27,196 nt of DNA from JBLHGN01 sp047616325 (GTDB taxonomy: Bacteria; Pseudomonadota; Gammaproteobacteria; Pseudomonadales; Cellvibrionaceae). The notes under the pieces are model-generated. The model did no database searches. It saw nothing but the letters and a program-made list of their open reading frames with translations, and was not told where the DNA came from. Made by a program: the position numbers and the translations under genes. This document shows, one piece after another, positions 16,163 to 24,152 of this stretch (position 1 is the first letter of the stretch; every line of letters begins with the position of its first letter). The stretch lies in assembly GCA_047616325.1 (NCBI GenBank), contig JBLHGN010000014.1, forward strand, positions 1 through 27,196. Direction: 5' to 3'.

Positions 16163-17800
16163 CTAAGCGTTTACTTTACTGTTGTGCTGCACGAGTGCCG
16201 CTTGAATGTAGCTTGAGAATAGTGGGTGGCCATCTCGCGGTGTGGAGGTAAACTCAGGGTGAAACTGACAGGCAACAAACCAAGGGTGATTGGGTAGTTC
16301 CACCACCTCAACCAGTGTATCGTCCGCCGACCAACCGCCAACCTTTAGACCGGCCTCGCGCAATTTCTCAAGGTAGGTGTTATTCAATTCAAAGCGGTGA
16401 CGATGACGCTCAACAATAACGGTTTTGCCATAAATTTCTGCCACTTTAGAGTCTTTTTCTAAGTGACACTCCTGGGCGCCAAGACGCATTGTACCGCCCA
16501 AATCTGTAGATTCGTCGCGCACTTCAACAGCACCGTCACTACTCACCCACTCGGTGATCAAGGCGATGACGGGGAAGGGCGTTTTGCGATCAAATTCGGT
16601 GCTATTGGCATCGTTCAAATCCAATACGTTGCGGGCAAATTCGATAACGGCCGATTGCATACCGAGACATATTCCCAAATAGGGAACATTATTTTCTCGT
16701 GCATACTTCACCGCCATTAATTTGCCTTCCAAGCCGCGTTCACCAAAACCACCGGGCACTAAAATACCATCGGCTTCGGCGAGCATATCTAGGCCTTTCT
16801 CTTCCAAAGTTTCTGCATTTACATAGAGAATATTTACTTTGGTGCGGTTGTGAATACCCGCGTGCTTGAGCGCTTCGTTTAAGGATTTATAGGCATCCAG
16901 AAGCTCCATATATTTGCCCACCATGGCAATTGTTACTGTGTGCTCGGCACTGAGTTCGTTTTCAACCACCGTATGCCACTCGTGTAAGTCGGCTTCTGGG
17001 GCTTCCATGCCAAATTTTTCCAGCACGATCTGATCTAGATTGTAACTCTTGAGCAGCTCAGGAATGGCGTAAATGGTTTTAGCATCGGGAAGAGGCACAA
17101 CTGCGCGCTCTTCAACGTCGGTAAACAGCGATATTTTTCGGCGGGAATCGATATCAATTTCCTTATCCGAACGGCACAACAAAATACTTGGCTGCAAGCC
17201 AATTGAGCGCAATTCTTTTACCGAGTGTTGAGTAGGTTTGGTTTTCGTCTCGCCCGCTGTGGCGATATAAGGCACCAAAGTAAGATGCATTAGCAGCGAG
17301 CGCTGGGGGCCTAGTTCAACTTTTAGCTGACGAATGGCTTCCAAAAATGGCTGGGATTCAATATCGCCCACTGTGCCACCCACCTCTACAATGGCGACAT
17401 CGGCGTCGGCACCGCCGCTTAAAATACGGCGCTTTATTTCGTCGGTAATATGGGGAATAACCTGCACGGTACCACCCAAGTAGTCGCCGCGGCGCTCCTT
17501 GCGCAATACCGTTTCATAAACGCGGCCCGCGGTAAAGTTATTGCGACGGGTCATTTTGGTGCGAATAAAGCGCTCGTAGTGGCCGAGATCGAGATCGGTT
17601 TCGGCGCCGTCTTCGGTGACATACACCTCGCCGTGCTGGAAGGGGCTCATGGTGCCGGGATCTACGTTGATGTAGGGGTCTAGCTTTAGCAGGGTAACGT
17701 TAATCCCGCGTGCTTCGAGAATCGCGGCTAAGGATGCTGACGCAATCCCTTTGCCCAATGAAGAAACAACACCACCAGTTACGAAAATATAACGCGTCAT
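16163..17800 (-). CDS. pyrG: CTP synthase
   Basis: PyrG aminates UTP to CTP using glutamine. The N-terminal synthase domain begins TGGVVSSLGKGIASASLAA, an ATP-binding loop, with the Mg-binding VGDIESQPF. The C-terminal class I amidotransferase has the nucleophile Cys378 (YLGICLGMQSAVIEFA) and the His514/Glu516 pair (FHPEF). Length is 545, as in E. coli. An AAGGG ribosome site precedes the ATG. A terminator-like hairpin ends 28 bases upstream, leaving no room for a promoter downstream of it. CTP made here is a substrate of IspD, encoded further along the same strand. Confidence 0.99.
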   Translation of the reverse strand: MTRYIFVTGGVVSSLGKGIASASLAAILEARGINVTLLKLDPYINVDPGTMSPFQHGEVYVTEDGAETDLDLGHYERFIRTKMTRRNNFTAGRVYETVLRKERRGDYLGGTVQVIPHITDEIKRRILSGGADADVAIVEVGGTVGDIESQPFLEAIRQLKVELGPQRSLLMHLTLVPYIATAGETKTKPTQHSVKELRSIGLQPSILLCRSDKEIDIDSRRKISLFTDVEERAVVPLPDAKTIYAIPELLKSYNLDQIVLEKFGMEAPEADLHEWHTVVENELSAEHTVTIAMVGKYMELLDAYKSLNEALKHAGIHNRTKVNILYVNAETLEEKGLDMLAEADGILVPGGFGERGLEGKLMAVKYARENNVPYLGICLGMQSAVIEFARNVLDLNDANSTEFDRKTPFPVIALITEWVSSDGAVEVRDESTDLGGTMRLGAQECHLEKDSKVAEIYGKTVIVERHRHRFELNNTYLEKLREAGLKVGGWSADDTLVEVVELPNHPWFVACQFHPEFTSTPRDGHPLFSSYIQAALVQHNSKVNA

Positions 17801-17828
17801 TTGTGCCCTTAAGCGTGCCTAGCACGAG

Positions 17829-17858
17829 AAAACCCCAGCTTACAAGGCAACTGGGGTT
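17829..17858 (-). terminator. Terminator-like hairpin just upstream of pyrG
   Basis: On the minus strand AACCCCAG pairs with CTGGGGTT around a 12-base loop and is followed by TTTTC. It could terminate tilS transcription, or act as an attenuator in the pyrG leader, since the pyrG ATG is only 28 bases away. A second small hairpin, CGTGC-TAG-GCACG, follows at once. Confidence 0.65.
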
Positions 17859-17923
17859 GTTAATAATTAGGAACATCTATTGAAACGGTCGAGCCGTTGA
17901 AATCAATGATAGTGTTGAAGAAT

Positions 17924-18070
17924 TTAGGCCGTAGCGCGAACTTTCCAACCTCTCCGAGATGGGGCGTCAGAGTACCAGAAAAGACCCGCCGGCTCAATCA
18001 GCAAAACGCATAAACGGTCTTTCCGAGTTTCTTTAAAACGAAGATGTAAGATTGACCAATCACCAAGCAC
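17924..18070 (-). CDS. Possible small protein (48 residues) downstream of tilS
   Basis: A GTG start 20 bases after the tilS stop has GGAG about eight bases upstream. It opens a 49-codon frame ending in TAA. The predicted peptide begins MLGDWSILHLRFKETRKDRL and ends SRRGWKVRATA, with a hydrophobic middle (CVLLIEPAGLFWY). It has no recognised domain. The frame also continues upstream into tilS in a different reading frame, so the start is uncertain. Codon use looks ordinary. The hairpin at 17829-17858 would end a tilS-small ORF transcript. It may be a real short gene or a chance frame. Confidence 0.35.
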   Translation of the reverse strand: MLGDWSILHLRFKETRKDRLCVLLIEPAGLFWYSDAPSRRGWKVRATA

Positions 18071-18089
18071 CGAGTCTCCACGGCGGCAG

Positions 18090-19427
18090 TTATGAGGGGT
18101 AATACCAGCGGAAATTCGGCTTTGACTGCGCACATTGCCCATTGCCATCACTAACGCCGCCCCCTGCAAACCGAGCATCGCACGCAAAAATATCGGCCAC
18201 CGCTACAATGGCGCCTGCAACCCTGATAAGAGGCGCACGATCCCTCAGCCAGGGCTCCACGGCGTATTCCTGCAATAATTTTTTTAAGCGTTGCGAATGT
18301 CCTCGCGTCAAGGGCTTGCAACGCTCTCCACCGCAGCGAAAGCTTATTTGAAAAGGCCCCGTTCCGGCACTTAGGCATTCAAGCCGCGACCCGTCGGCCA
18401 GCGCAGCCACTGTAGCCCCACTCCACTCCACCTCCTCCCCCGAATTCACCGGCCCTAAGCGAGGAATTAAATACACCCTATTGGCATATCGGCGAAGTTC
18501 ACACTGCCCCCATGCGAGGGTAGGAAGCCCGTCAATTTTTGCGCTCAATAGGGAGCTCAGCTGCGCCAACTGGTCGGCACTGGGAAGGGTGTAATTATGC
18601 CGCTTCACCCAAAACCTAATTATATTTTTCTGTCGCGCGACAGAAAAATCAAAAAAGGTCTCCAGCGCAATACTCTCGCCCAGACGCTCTTTTCTATGCT
18701 GACAACGGCATAGGTCTTGCTCGGCATGCTCCATTAACAAATGCTCGGCTTCTGACAACCACTGTGCCGATTGCGTCATTTTTTGCACGGCACTGGCCCA
18801 GCGATCACGGAGCAGCGGAAATATCTGCTGGCGCAAAAAATTTCTATCGAAATCGGTATTGAAATTGCTCTCGTCTTCCACCCATTCCAATCCGTACTGC
18901 GCTGCGTAGGCGCACAACTGTTGCTTTGAATGGTGCAACAGAGGGCGCAGTAATTTTCCTCGCGCTAAGGGACGACTGGCCGCCATTCCGCACAACCCGG
19001 TTAAACCACTGCCCCGCAAAAGGCGAAATAACATTGTTTCGGCTTGATCTTCGGCGTGGTGAGCAAACAGCATCACATCGCGATCACCCATATGCTTTGC
19101 AAAAGCCCGATAGCGCTGCTCCCGGGCTTCATGCTCGACTCCACGCTGGCTTTTTGCCACGGTCACCGTTTCACACACGAAAGGAATTTTATAGTTTGCG
19201 GCGATGGTGTGGCAGTGCTCGCGCCAGCGCGTTGCCTGCGAGGACAACTGATGATTTACGTGCAAGGCCGCGAGAGTTTTGTCAGCAAATTCACTCGACT
19301 GCTGCCAACGCGAGGCCAAGTGTAATAGCACAGAGGAATCAAGCCCGCCGCTAAAAGCCACCCATACAGTACCGACATCGACCATGTTGGGCATTATTTC
19401 TTGTAGAATGGCTTCCGAATCTATCAT
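18090..19427 (-). CDS. tilS: tRNA(Ile)-lysidine synthetase TilS
   Basis: TilS changes cytidine 34 of the AUA-reading tRNA-Ile to lysidine, an essential decoding step. The PP-loop ATP motif is FSGGLDSS (residues 25-32). HVNHQLS, EHEAREQRYRAF and FAHHAEDQAETMLFRLLRGSG are typical of the catalytic domain. The C-terminal TilS domain is visible in SGERCKPL-type sequence (CGGERCKPLTRGHSQRLKKL). It ends in the usual short FRW-containing tail. Length is 445, in the normal range. The ATG at 19427 has a weak GGA site. The gene is divergent from the S9 peptidase with 64 bases between them. accA, its usual upstream neighbour in Pseudomonas, is not here. Confidence 0.96.
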   Translation of the reverse strand: MIDSEAILQEIMPNMVDVGTVWVAFSGGLDSSVLLHLASRWQQSSEFADKTLAALHVNHQLSSQATRWREHCHTIAANYKIPFVCETVTVAKSQRGVEHEAREQRYRAFAKHMGDRDVMLFAHHAEDQAETMLFRLLRGSGLTGLCGMAASRPLARGKLLRPLLHHSKQQLCAYAAQYGLEWVEDESNFNTDFDRNFLRQQIFPLLRDRWASAVQKMTQSAQWLSEAEHLLMEHAEQDLCRCQHRKERLGESIALETFFDFSVARQKNIIRFWVKRHNYTLPSADQLAQLSSLLSAKIDGLPTLAWGQCELRRYANRVYLIPRLGPVNSGEEVEWSGATVAALADGSRLECLSAGTGPFQISFRCGGERCKPLTRGHSQRLKKLLQEYAVEPWLRDRAPLIRVAGAIVAVADIFACDARFAGGGVSDGNGQCAQSKPNFRWYYPS

Positions 19428-19491
19428 CTATTTCCACAATTCATTTCGTTTATTTACTTTCACTCAAATAAGCCATCGAGTACCACCTACC

Positions 19492-21501
19492 ATGAAAAAA
19501 CATGCCCCCTACGGCAGCTGGCTATCGCCGATATCGGCCGATATGGTCGCTGGTAAAACACCCAAAATAAGCGAGACGCAATTATGCGGAAAGCGCATTT
19601 TTTGGTGCGAGAGTCTACCCGACGAAAAAGGTCGCGTCGCCATTATGATGCAGGACGACAGCGGCAGCCAGTGCATATTGCCGCGGCCCTTGAGTGCAAA
19701 ATCCAAAGTGCACGAATACGGCGGCGGCGCCTACTGTGTAAATGAAAATACTCTCTATTTCGTGCTGGCCGACGACCAGTGTATCTATCGCGCCGAAATC
19801 GGCCAAGCCGACTTTGTTCCCGAGCGCCTGAGCCCCAAGGGAAATTTTCGCTTTGCCGATCTTATAGTAGATACCTTCGCCAATCGGCTTATCGCCGTGT
19901 GCGAGGATCACAACTCGCCGCTAGGCGCAGACGCCCAAGAGCCCCGTAATAGCATCGTGGTCATATCTCTCGCCGACAGCCCCGAGCTCGACGGCTCAGA
20001 TGCAGCGCAACGCATGTGCACGCTGACACAGGGGCAAGACTTTTATTCCAACCCACAACTATCAAACGACGGCTCACAACTGTGCTGGCTGAGCTGGAAC
20101 CACCCCGCCATGCCTTGGGACAACACCCAGCTGTGGCTGGCTGACATAAGCGCTGCTGGCTTAAGCCATATTCGCCAAGTTGCTGGCAACGGCGAAGAGA
20201 GCATCTTCCAGCCGCAATGGGCTGCCGAAGGGGAGCTCTTCTACGTTTCGGATTGCGCTAACTGGTGGAATATTTACAGCCTTAGTGCTCACGAACTTAT
20301 GCAAGGTAAGCCACAATCGAGAGCCATTTACTCCTTCGATGCTGAATTTGCCACACCCCAGTGGACTTTCGGCATGTCCACTTACGGCTTTGTGGACGAT
20401 AACACCATTGTTGCCACATACACTCGCGATGGCCAATGGCACCTTGTAAGAATAAACACCGACAAGCGCACGAACTCCGACATCTACCCTATTCAAACAG
20501 ATTGCAGCTATATCGAAAGCGTTCGCTGCGCTGGCGGTCGCACGGTATATATTGGCGCTTCGGCAAGCGCTTCAGCGAATATCTATGTCTTTGATAGAAT
20601 CGACGGTAGCGACCGCTATGCGCTTTACCCCAAAAAACAGGTGGTGGATAGCGAAGAGTTTTCACGCCCCCAAGCCATGAAATTCCCCAGTAGCGAGGGC
20701 CAGTCGGCACGAGTTCTTTTTTATCCACCCCACAATAAATACTTTTGCGGCGAGACGGGCCTCCCCCCCGTAATAGTGATTTGCCACGGCGGACCGACCG
20801 GCGCGAGCGAAAGCAGCCTCAACTTAAAAATTCAATACTGGACCAACCGTGGCTTTGCCGTCGCCGACGTTAATTATCGCGGCAGTACCGGCTACGGCAG
20901 AGAGTTTCGTCGGCGCCTTTACGGCAAATGGGGCGAGTACGATGTGGATGACGTATGCGCCGTGGTGGGCTATTTAGAGCGGAAAAAGTTGGTGGATGCA
21001 CGTCGATGCGTTATTAAAGGCTCCAGTGCCGGCGGCTATACCGTGCTTGCCACACTCGCGTTTAGAGACACCTTTAGCGCCGGCGTAAGCCTATATGGCA
21101 TCGGCGATTTAGAGCTGCTGGCCAAAGACACCCACAAATTTGAAGCGCGCTACATGGATACCTTAGTGGGGCCCTACCCGGAGCAAAAAGCCCTGTACCA
21201 ACAGCGTTCGCCTATTCATTTTGTCGATAACATTAACTGCCCGCTGTTGGTATTTCAGGGCTTGCAGGACAAGGTCGTACCACCTAACCAAGCGCAGGCC
21301 ATGGTCGATGCCACCAAAACCAAGGGTTTGCCGGTGGCCTACGTCACCTACCCCGACGAAGCCCATGGCTTTCGCGATGGCAACACCATTACTCATATGC
21401 TCGAGAGTGAATGGCTTTTCTATGCGGCTATTTTTGGGTTCAACATCGGCGACCCCATTCATCACACTCTCACTATTCACAACCTAAAAGACAGTAATTA
21501 G
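19492..21501 (+). CDS. S9 family (prolyl oligopeptidase-type) serine peptidase
   Basis: This is a 669-residue peptidase with an N-terminal beta-propeller and a C-terminal alpha/beta-hydrolase domain. The catalytic triad is visible: Ser512 in KGSSAGGYT, Asp593 in GLQDKVVPP and His625 in DEAHGF. The oxyanion-side motif CHGGPTGA and the block YRGSTGYGREFRRRLYGKWGEYDVDDV are typical of acylaminoacyl/dipeptidyl peptidases of S9. The start is the ATG at 19492 (MKKHAPYGSWLSP), since an upstream open frame from 19279 is antisense to tilS. The ribosome site is weak. No signal peptide is seen, so it is likely cytosolic. greB starts two bases after its stop. The substrate is unknown. Confidence 0.93.
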   Translation: MKKHAPYGSWLSPISADMVAGKTPKISETQLCGKRIFWCESLPDEKGRVAIMMQDDSGSQCILPRPLSAKSKVHEYGGGAYCVNENTLYFVLADDQCIYRAEIGQADFVPERLSPKGNFRFADLIVDTFANRLIAVCEDHNSPLGADAQEPRNSIVVISLADSPELDGSDAAQRMCTLTQGQDFYSNPQLSNDGSQLCWLSWNHPAMPWDNTQLWLADISAAGLSHIRQVAGNGEESIFQPQWAAEGELFYVSDCANWWNIYSLSAHELMQGKPQSRAIYSFDAEFATPQWTFGMSTYGFVDDNTIVATYTRDGQWHLVRINTDKRTNSDIYPIQTDCSYIESVRCAGGRTVYIGASASASANIYVFDRIDGSDRYALYPKKQVVDSEEFSRPQAMKFPSSEGQSARVLFYPPHNKYFCGETGLPPVIVICHGGPTGASESSLNLKIQYWTNRGFAVADVNYRGSTGYGREFRRRLYGKWGEYDVDDVCAVVGYLERKKLVDARRCVIKGSSAGGYTVLATLAFRDTFSAGVSLYGIGDLELLAKDTHKFEARYMDTLVGPYPEQKALYQQRSPIHFVDNINCPLLVFQGLQDKVVPPNQAQAMVDATKTKGLPVAYVTYPDEAHGFRDGNTITHMLESEWLFYAAIFGFNIGDPIHHTLTIHNLKDSN

Positions 21502-21503
21502 TT

Positions 21504-22001
21504 ATGGGAAGATGGCGACCACCGCGAGAAAAAGGCTCCCCCTACATTACGGCCGAGGGGGCCGAGGCATTGCAAAAAGAGTTACATCAGCTGTGGAAGG
21601 TGGAACGGCCGCAGGTAACCGATGTTGTTCACGAGGCGGCGAAAAATGGCGACCGCTCGGAAAACGGCGATTATATTTACGGCAAAAAACGTTTGCGCGA
21701 AATTGACAGCCGTGTGCGCTTTCTTTCAAAACGACTTGACGACCTTAACGTGATCATCGCGATACCTAGAGATAAAAATAAAGTCTTTTTCGGTGCGTGG
21801 GTGACACTGGAAGACGAAGAGGGCGTCGAAGTACGTTATCGCATTGTTGGGCCGGATGAATTCAATCTACGCGAACAAAAAATTAGTATGGACTCGCCCC
21901 TGGCAAAATCACTGATGGGCAAGCGTCTCGACGATGAAGTTCGCTTTAATTCCCCCAACGGTGAAAAGTATTATTGCATCACCGCCATCGACTATCTCTG
22001 A
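21504..22001 (+). CDS. greB: Transcription elongation factor GreB
   Basis: GreB rescues backtracked RNA polymerase by stimulating cleavage of the transcript. The N-terminal coiled coil carries the acidic tip in AKNGDRSENGDYIYGKKRLR. The C-terminal FKBP-like domain includes VRYRIVGPDEFN and ends with the KYYCITAIDYL strand. The fused RPPREKGSPYIT start and 165-residue length fit GreB better than GreA. It follows the S9 peptidase with two bases between, so the two share a transcript. No strong terminator was seen after it. Confidence 0.95.
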   Translation: MGRWRPPREKGSPYITAEGAEALQKELHQLWKVERPQVTDVVHEAAKNGDRSENGDYIYGKKRLREIDSRVRFLSKRLDDLNVIIAIPRDKNKVFFGAWVTLEDEEGVEVRYRIVGPDEFNLREQKISMDSPLAKSLMGKRLDDEVRFNSPNGEKYYCITAIDYL

Positions 22002-22153
22002 GTTAACAAAACAAGTGCAACAAAAACCCCAAACTACAATTTTTAACAGCGCCAGTGGAACATGTTCGGTATAGTTGCGCACCATTAGTTGCGCCTCATA
22101 ACTTTCCGTTTCATTAATTAATCAGCACCTTCAATAATTAGGAAAAATCAACA

Positions 22154-22894
22154 ATGCTAAAACGCTTTTTTATCACATGTTTTCTAATGTTAAATAGCAT
22201 TCAAGCGAACGCCACCATCGTTCAATTTCAAACAGTAATGGGAAACTTTGAAGTCAACCTATTTGATGAAGTCACGCCTGAAACAGCGGATAACTTTCTC
22301 GCCTATCTAAATGCCGATGCCTACGAAGGTACAATTTTTCATCGCTCCATCAGCGACTTTGTTATTCAGGGTGGCGGATTCACTTTGGATGAAAGTTTTA
22401 CTTTGCTAAATGTGCCGAGTTTTGATGCCATTACAAATGAAGCGCTTTACTCCAATGTGCGTGGCACCATAGCCATGGCCAAAATTGGTGGCGATCCCGA
22501 CAGTGCCACTAGCCAGTGGTATTTCAACGTTGTAGACAATAGTGCCAACCTTGATTACCAGGATGGTGGCTTTACCGTTTTTGGTCAGGTGATTGGTGAC
22601 GGCATGTCGGTTGTCGATGCGATAAATGCTTTAAACACCTTTACCAGTTCGAACTATGATGACTTTCCTTTACGAGATTACACAGCAGGAGACACGCTCG
22701 ACGAAACCAATTTTGTAATCATAGAACACATAGTTGTTCTCGATGGGGCCAGCAACACGGCCGAAGATTTAATTCCCCGTGAAATTGTTGCTCTAGAAAG
22801 TGCTGGGTCGGACGGTGGTGGGGGTGCAATGAATATACTGCCACTATTTGGATTAATCGGCTTGGGATTTTATTCGCGAAGAAAACGGTTCTAA
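22154..22894 (+). CDS. Exported cyclophilin-type peptidyl-prolyl isomerase with GlyGly-CTERM-like tail
   Basis: The protein should catalyse cis-trans isomerisation of prolyl bonds outside the cytoplasm. A signal peptide covers residues 1-20 with a cleavage site after ANA. The cyclophilin domain follows with the FHRSISDFVIQGGGF motif (catalytic Arg), GTIAMAK and SQWYFNVVDN, then FTVFGQV. The C-terminus, from about residue 219, is SDGGGG, a hydrophobic stretch NILPLFGLIGLGF, and the basic end RRKRF. This is the layout of GlyGly-CTERM, a sorting tail cut by the intramembrane protease rhombosortase in type II secreting marine bacteria. A ribosome site TAGGAAAA precedes the ATG. Its stop codon overlaps the stop of the opposing HD-GYP gene. 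Confidence 0.92.
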   Translation: MLKRFFITCFLMLNSIQANATIVQFQTVMGNFEVNLFDEVTPETADNFLAYLNADAYEGTIFHRSISDFVIQGGGFTLDESFTLLNVPSFDAITNEALYSNVRGTIAMAKIGGDPDSATSQWYFNVVDNSANLDYQDGGFTVFGQVIGDGMSVVDAINALNTFTSSNYDDFPLRDYTAGDTLDETNFVIIEHIVVLDGASNTAEDLIPREIVALESAGSDGGGGAMNILPLFGLIGLGFYSRRKRF

Positions 22895-24144
22895 ATAGCA
22901 CCACCCTCGTAATGGTCCCGCAAGTACACACCGTAACTGCCGTCTGGCAGGGTAGTTTTTATCAGGTAGTTACGGCTGATTTCGCTGCGAATAGTCAACT
23001 CTAGAGAAATAGGGCGCGCCGAGCATCTATTTTTGTTCTCATCTAACACTAATAAAATATTGGGTAGATGTCGGTATTGTGTGTTTGTTTCTGTCACGAC
23101 GGCTACTTTCCCGTCCATCAGCTCCACAAGGCTTCCCGGGGGGTAAATGCCGATGGTTTCGATAAATAAAAGCGCTAGATTTTCGTCGAACTGTGTACCC
23201 CGATTTTCATAGATAATGCGCAGCGCCTCCGTCGATGGGCGCCCTTTTGCATATACACGATCCCCCGTTATTGCATCATAGGCATCTACAATTGAAATTA
23301 TTCGTGAAAAAAAGCTGATATCTTTAGCGGCCAATCCGCGCGGATATCCCTTGCCGTCTGGCCGCTCGTGATGACTAAATGCCACCTCGATGGCACCTTC
23401 ATACGTGGTATTGTTGGCCAACAATACGTCTCGGCCGAACTGAGAGTGCTGTTTCATAATCTCAAATTCTTCCGTCGTCAAACGGCCTGGCTTATTTAAG
23501 ATCTCATCGGGAATTCTCATTTTCCCTACATCGTGCAGCAAGCCGCACAAGCCTAAGTTTCCCAACTGCTGTTTACTTAAACCCAGTCTTCGGCCAAACG
23601 CTATGGCAAGAAAACATACATTCATGCAGTGTTCTGTGGTGTACTCATCGGCGGCACGCATTTTGGTAAGCCACAAAAGGGCATCGGTATGGTTGAGGAC
23701 GGATTTAACACTGGCGTCCACAAAAACCCGAGCAGCTTTAGTATCCAATGCTTGGCCAAAGCGAACATCCTTGAGAGCTTTCTCTATATGGTCTTTTACA
23801 TTGCTAGAGATGGAATACGCATGTTGCATTTCATCTTGCATGGTAGTTTTATTGACATAAGTAACCGGTTTTCTGCCGATTATTTCATGCAGAGGTAGCG
23901 TTGGCTTTTGAGGACCCAATACGCTTTTACCAGCACCAAGTACGTATACATGGCGACAATATTTTTGTACAAGCTCTATATCGTTCTGCGTGTATAGATA
24001 AAAACCTTGAATGACAAAGGGTGTTTCCAGCCAATCGCGGTCTAAGTGGGTAATAAACATGCCTACTTTAAGATCACCGACCGATAGTTTTGCATCTGTC
24101 TTTTGCGGAGTAAGGTTACTTTCCAAATTTGGATTATTTTCCAC
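22891..24144 (-). CDS. DUF3391 and HD-GYP domain c-di-GMP phosphodiesterase (second of tandem pair)
   Basis: HD-GYP proteins hydrolyse cyclic di-GMP to GMP and control motility and biofilm. The N-terminal DUF3391 part spans about residues 18-130 (SVGDLKVGMFITHLDRDWLE). The HD-GYP domain is complete: EH at 171-172, HD at 204-205 with Lys208 (LLHDVGKMRIP), KQHSQFG, and HHERPDGKGYP at 258-268. These are the metal ligands and the GYP triad, so it is probably active. The start is GTG, nine bases after the upstream paralogue's stop, with a weak ribosome site. The two encoded proteins are alike across their whole length, a tandem duplication. No receiver domain or membrane segment is seen, so it is likely cytosolic. 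Confidence 0.93.
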   Translation of the reverse strand: MENNPNLESNLTPQKTDAKLSVGDLKVGMFITHLDRDWLETPFVIQGFYLYTQNDIELVQKYCRHVYVLGAGKSVLGPQKPTLPLHEIIGRKPVTYVNKTTMQDEMQHAYSISSNVKDHIEKALKDVRFGQALDTKAARVFVDASVKSVLNHTDALLWLTKMRAADEYTTEHCMNVCFLAIAFGRRLGLSKQQLGNLGLCGLLHDVGKMRIPDEILNKPGRLTTEEFEIMKQHSQFGRDVLLANNTTYEGAIEVAFSHHERPDGKGYPRGLAAKDISFFSRIISIVDAYDAITGDRVYAKGRPSTEALRIIYENRGTQFDENLALLFIETIGIYPPGSLVELMDGKVAVVTETNTQYRHLPNILLVLDENKNRCSARPISLELTIRSEISRNYLIKTTLPDGSYGVYLRDHYEGGAI

Positions 24145-24152
24145 CAGATCGA

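Noticed and set aside
19279..19491. Upstream extension of the S9 peptidase
   Set aside because: It is antisense to the start of tilS, and the ATG at 19492 begins the recognisable protein.
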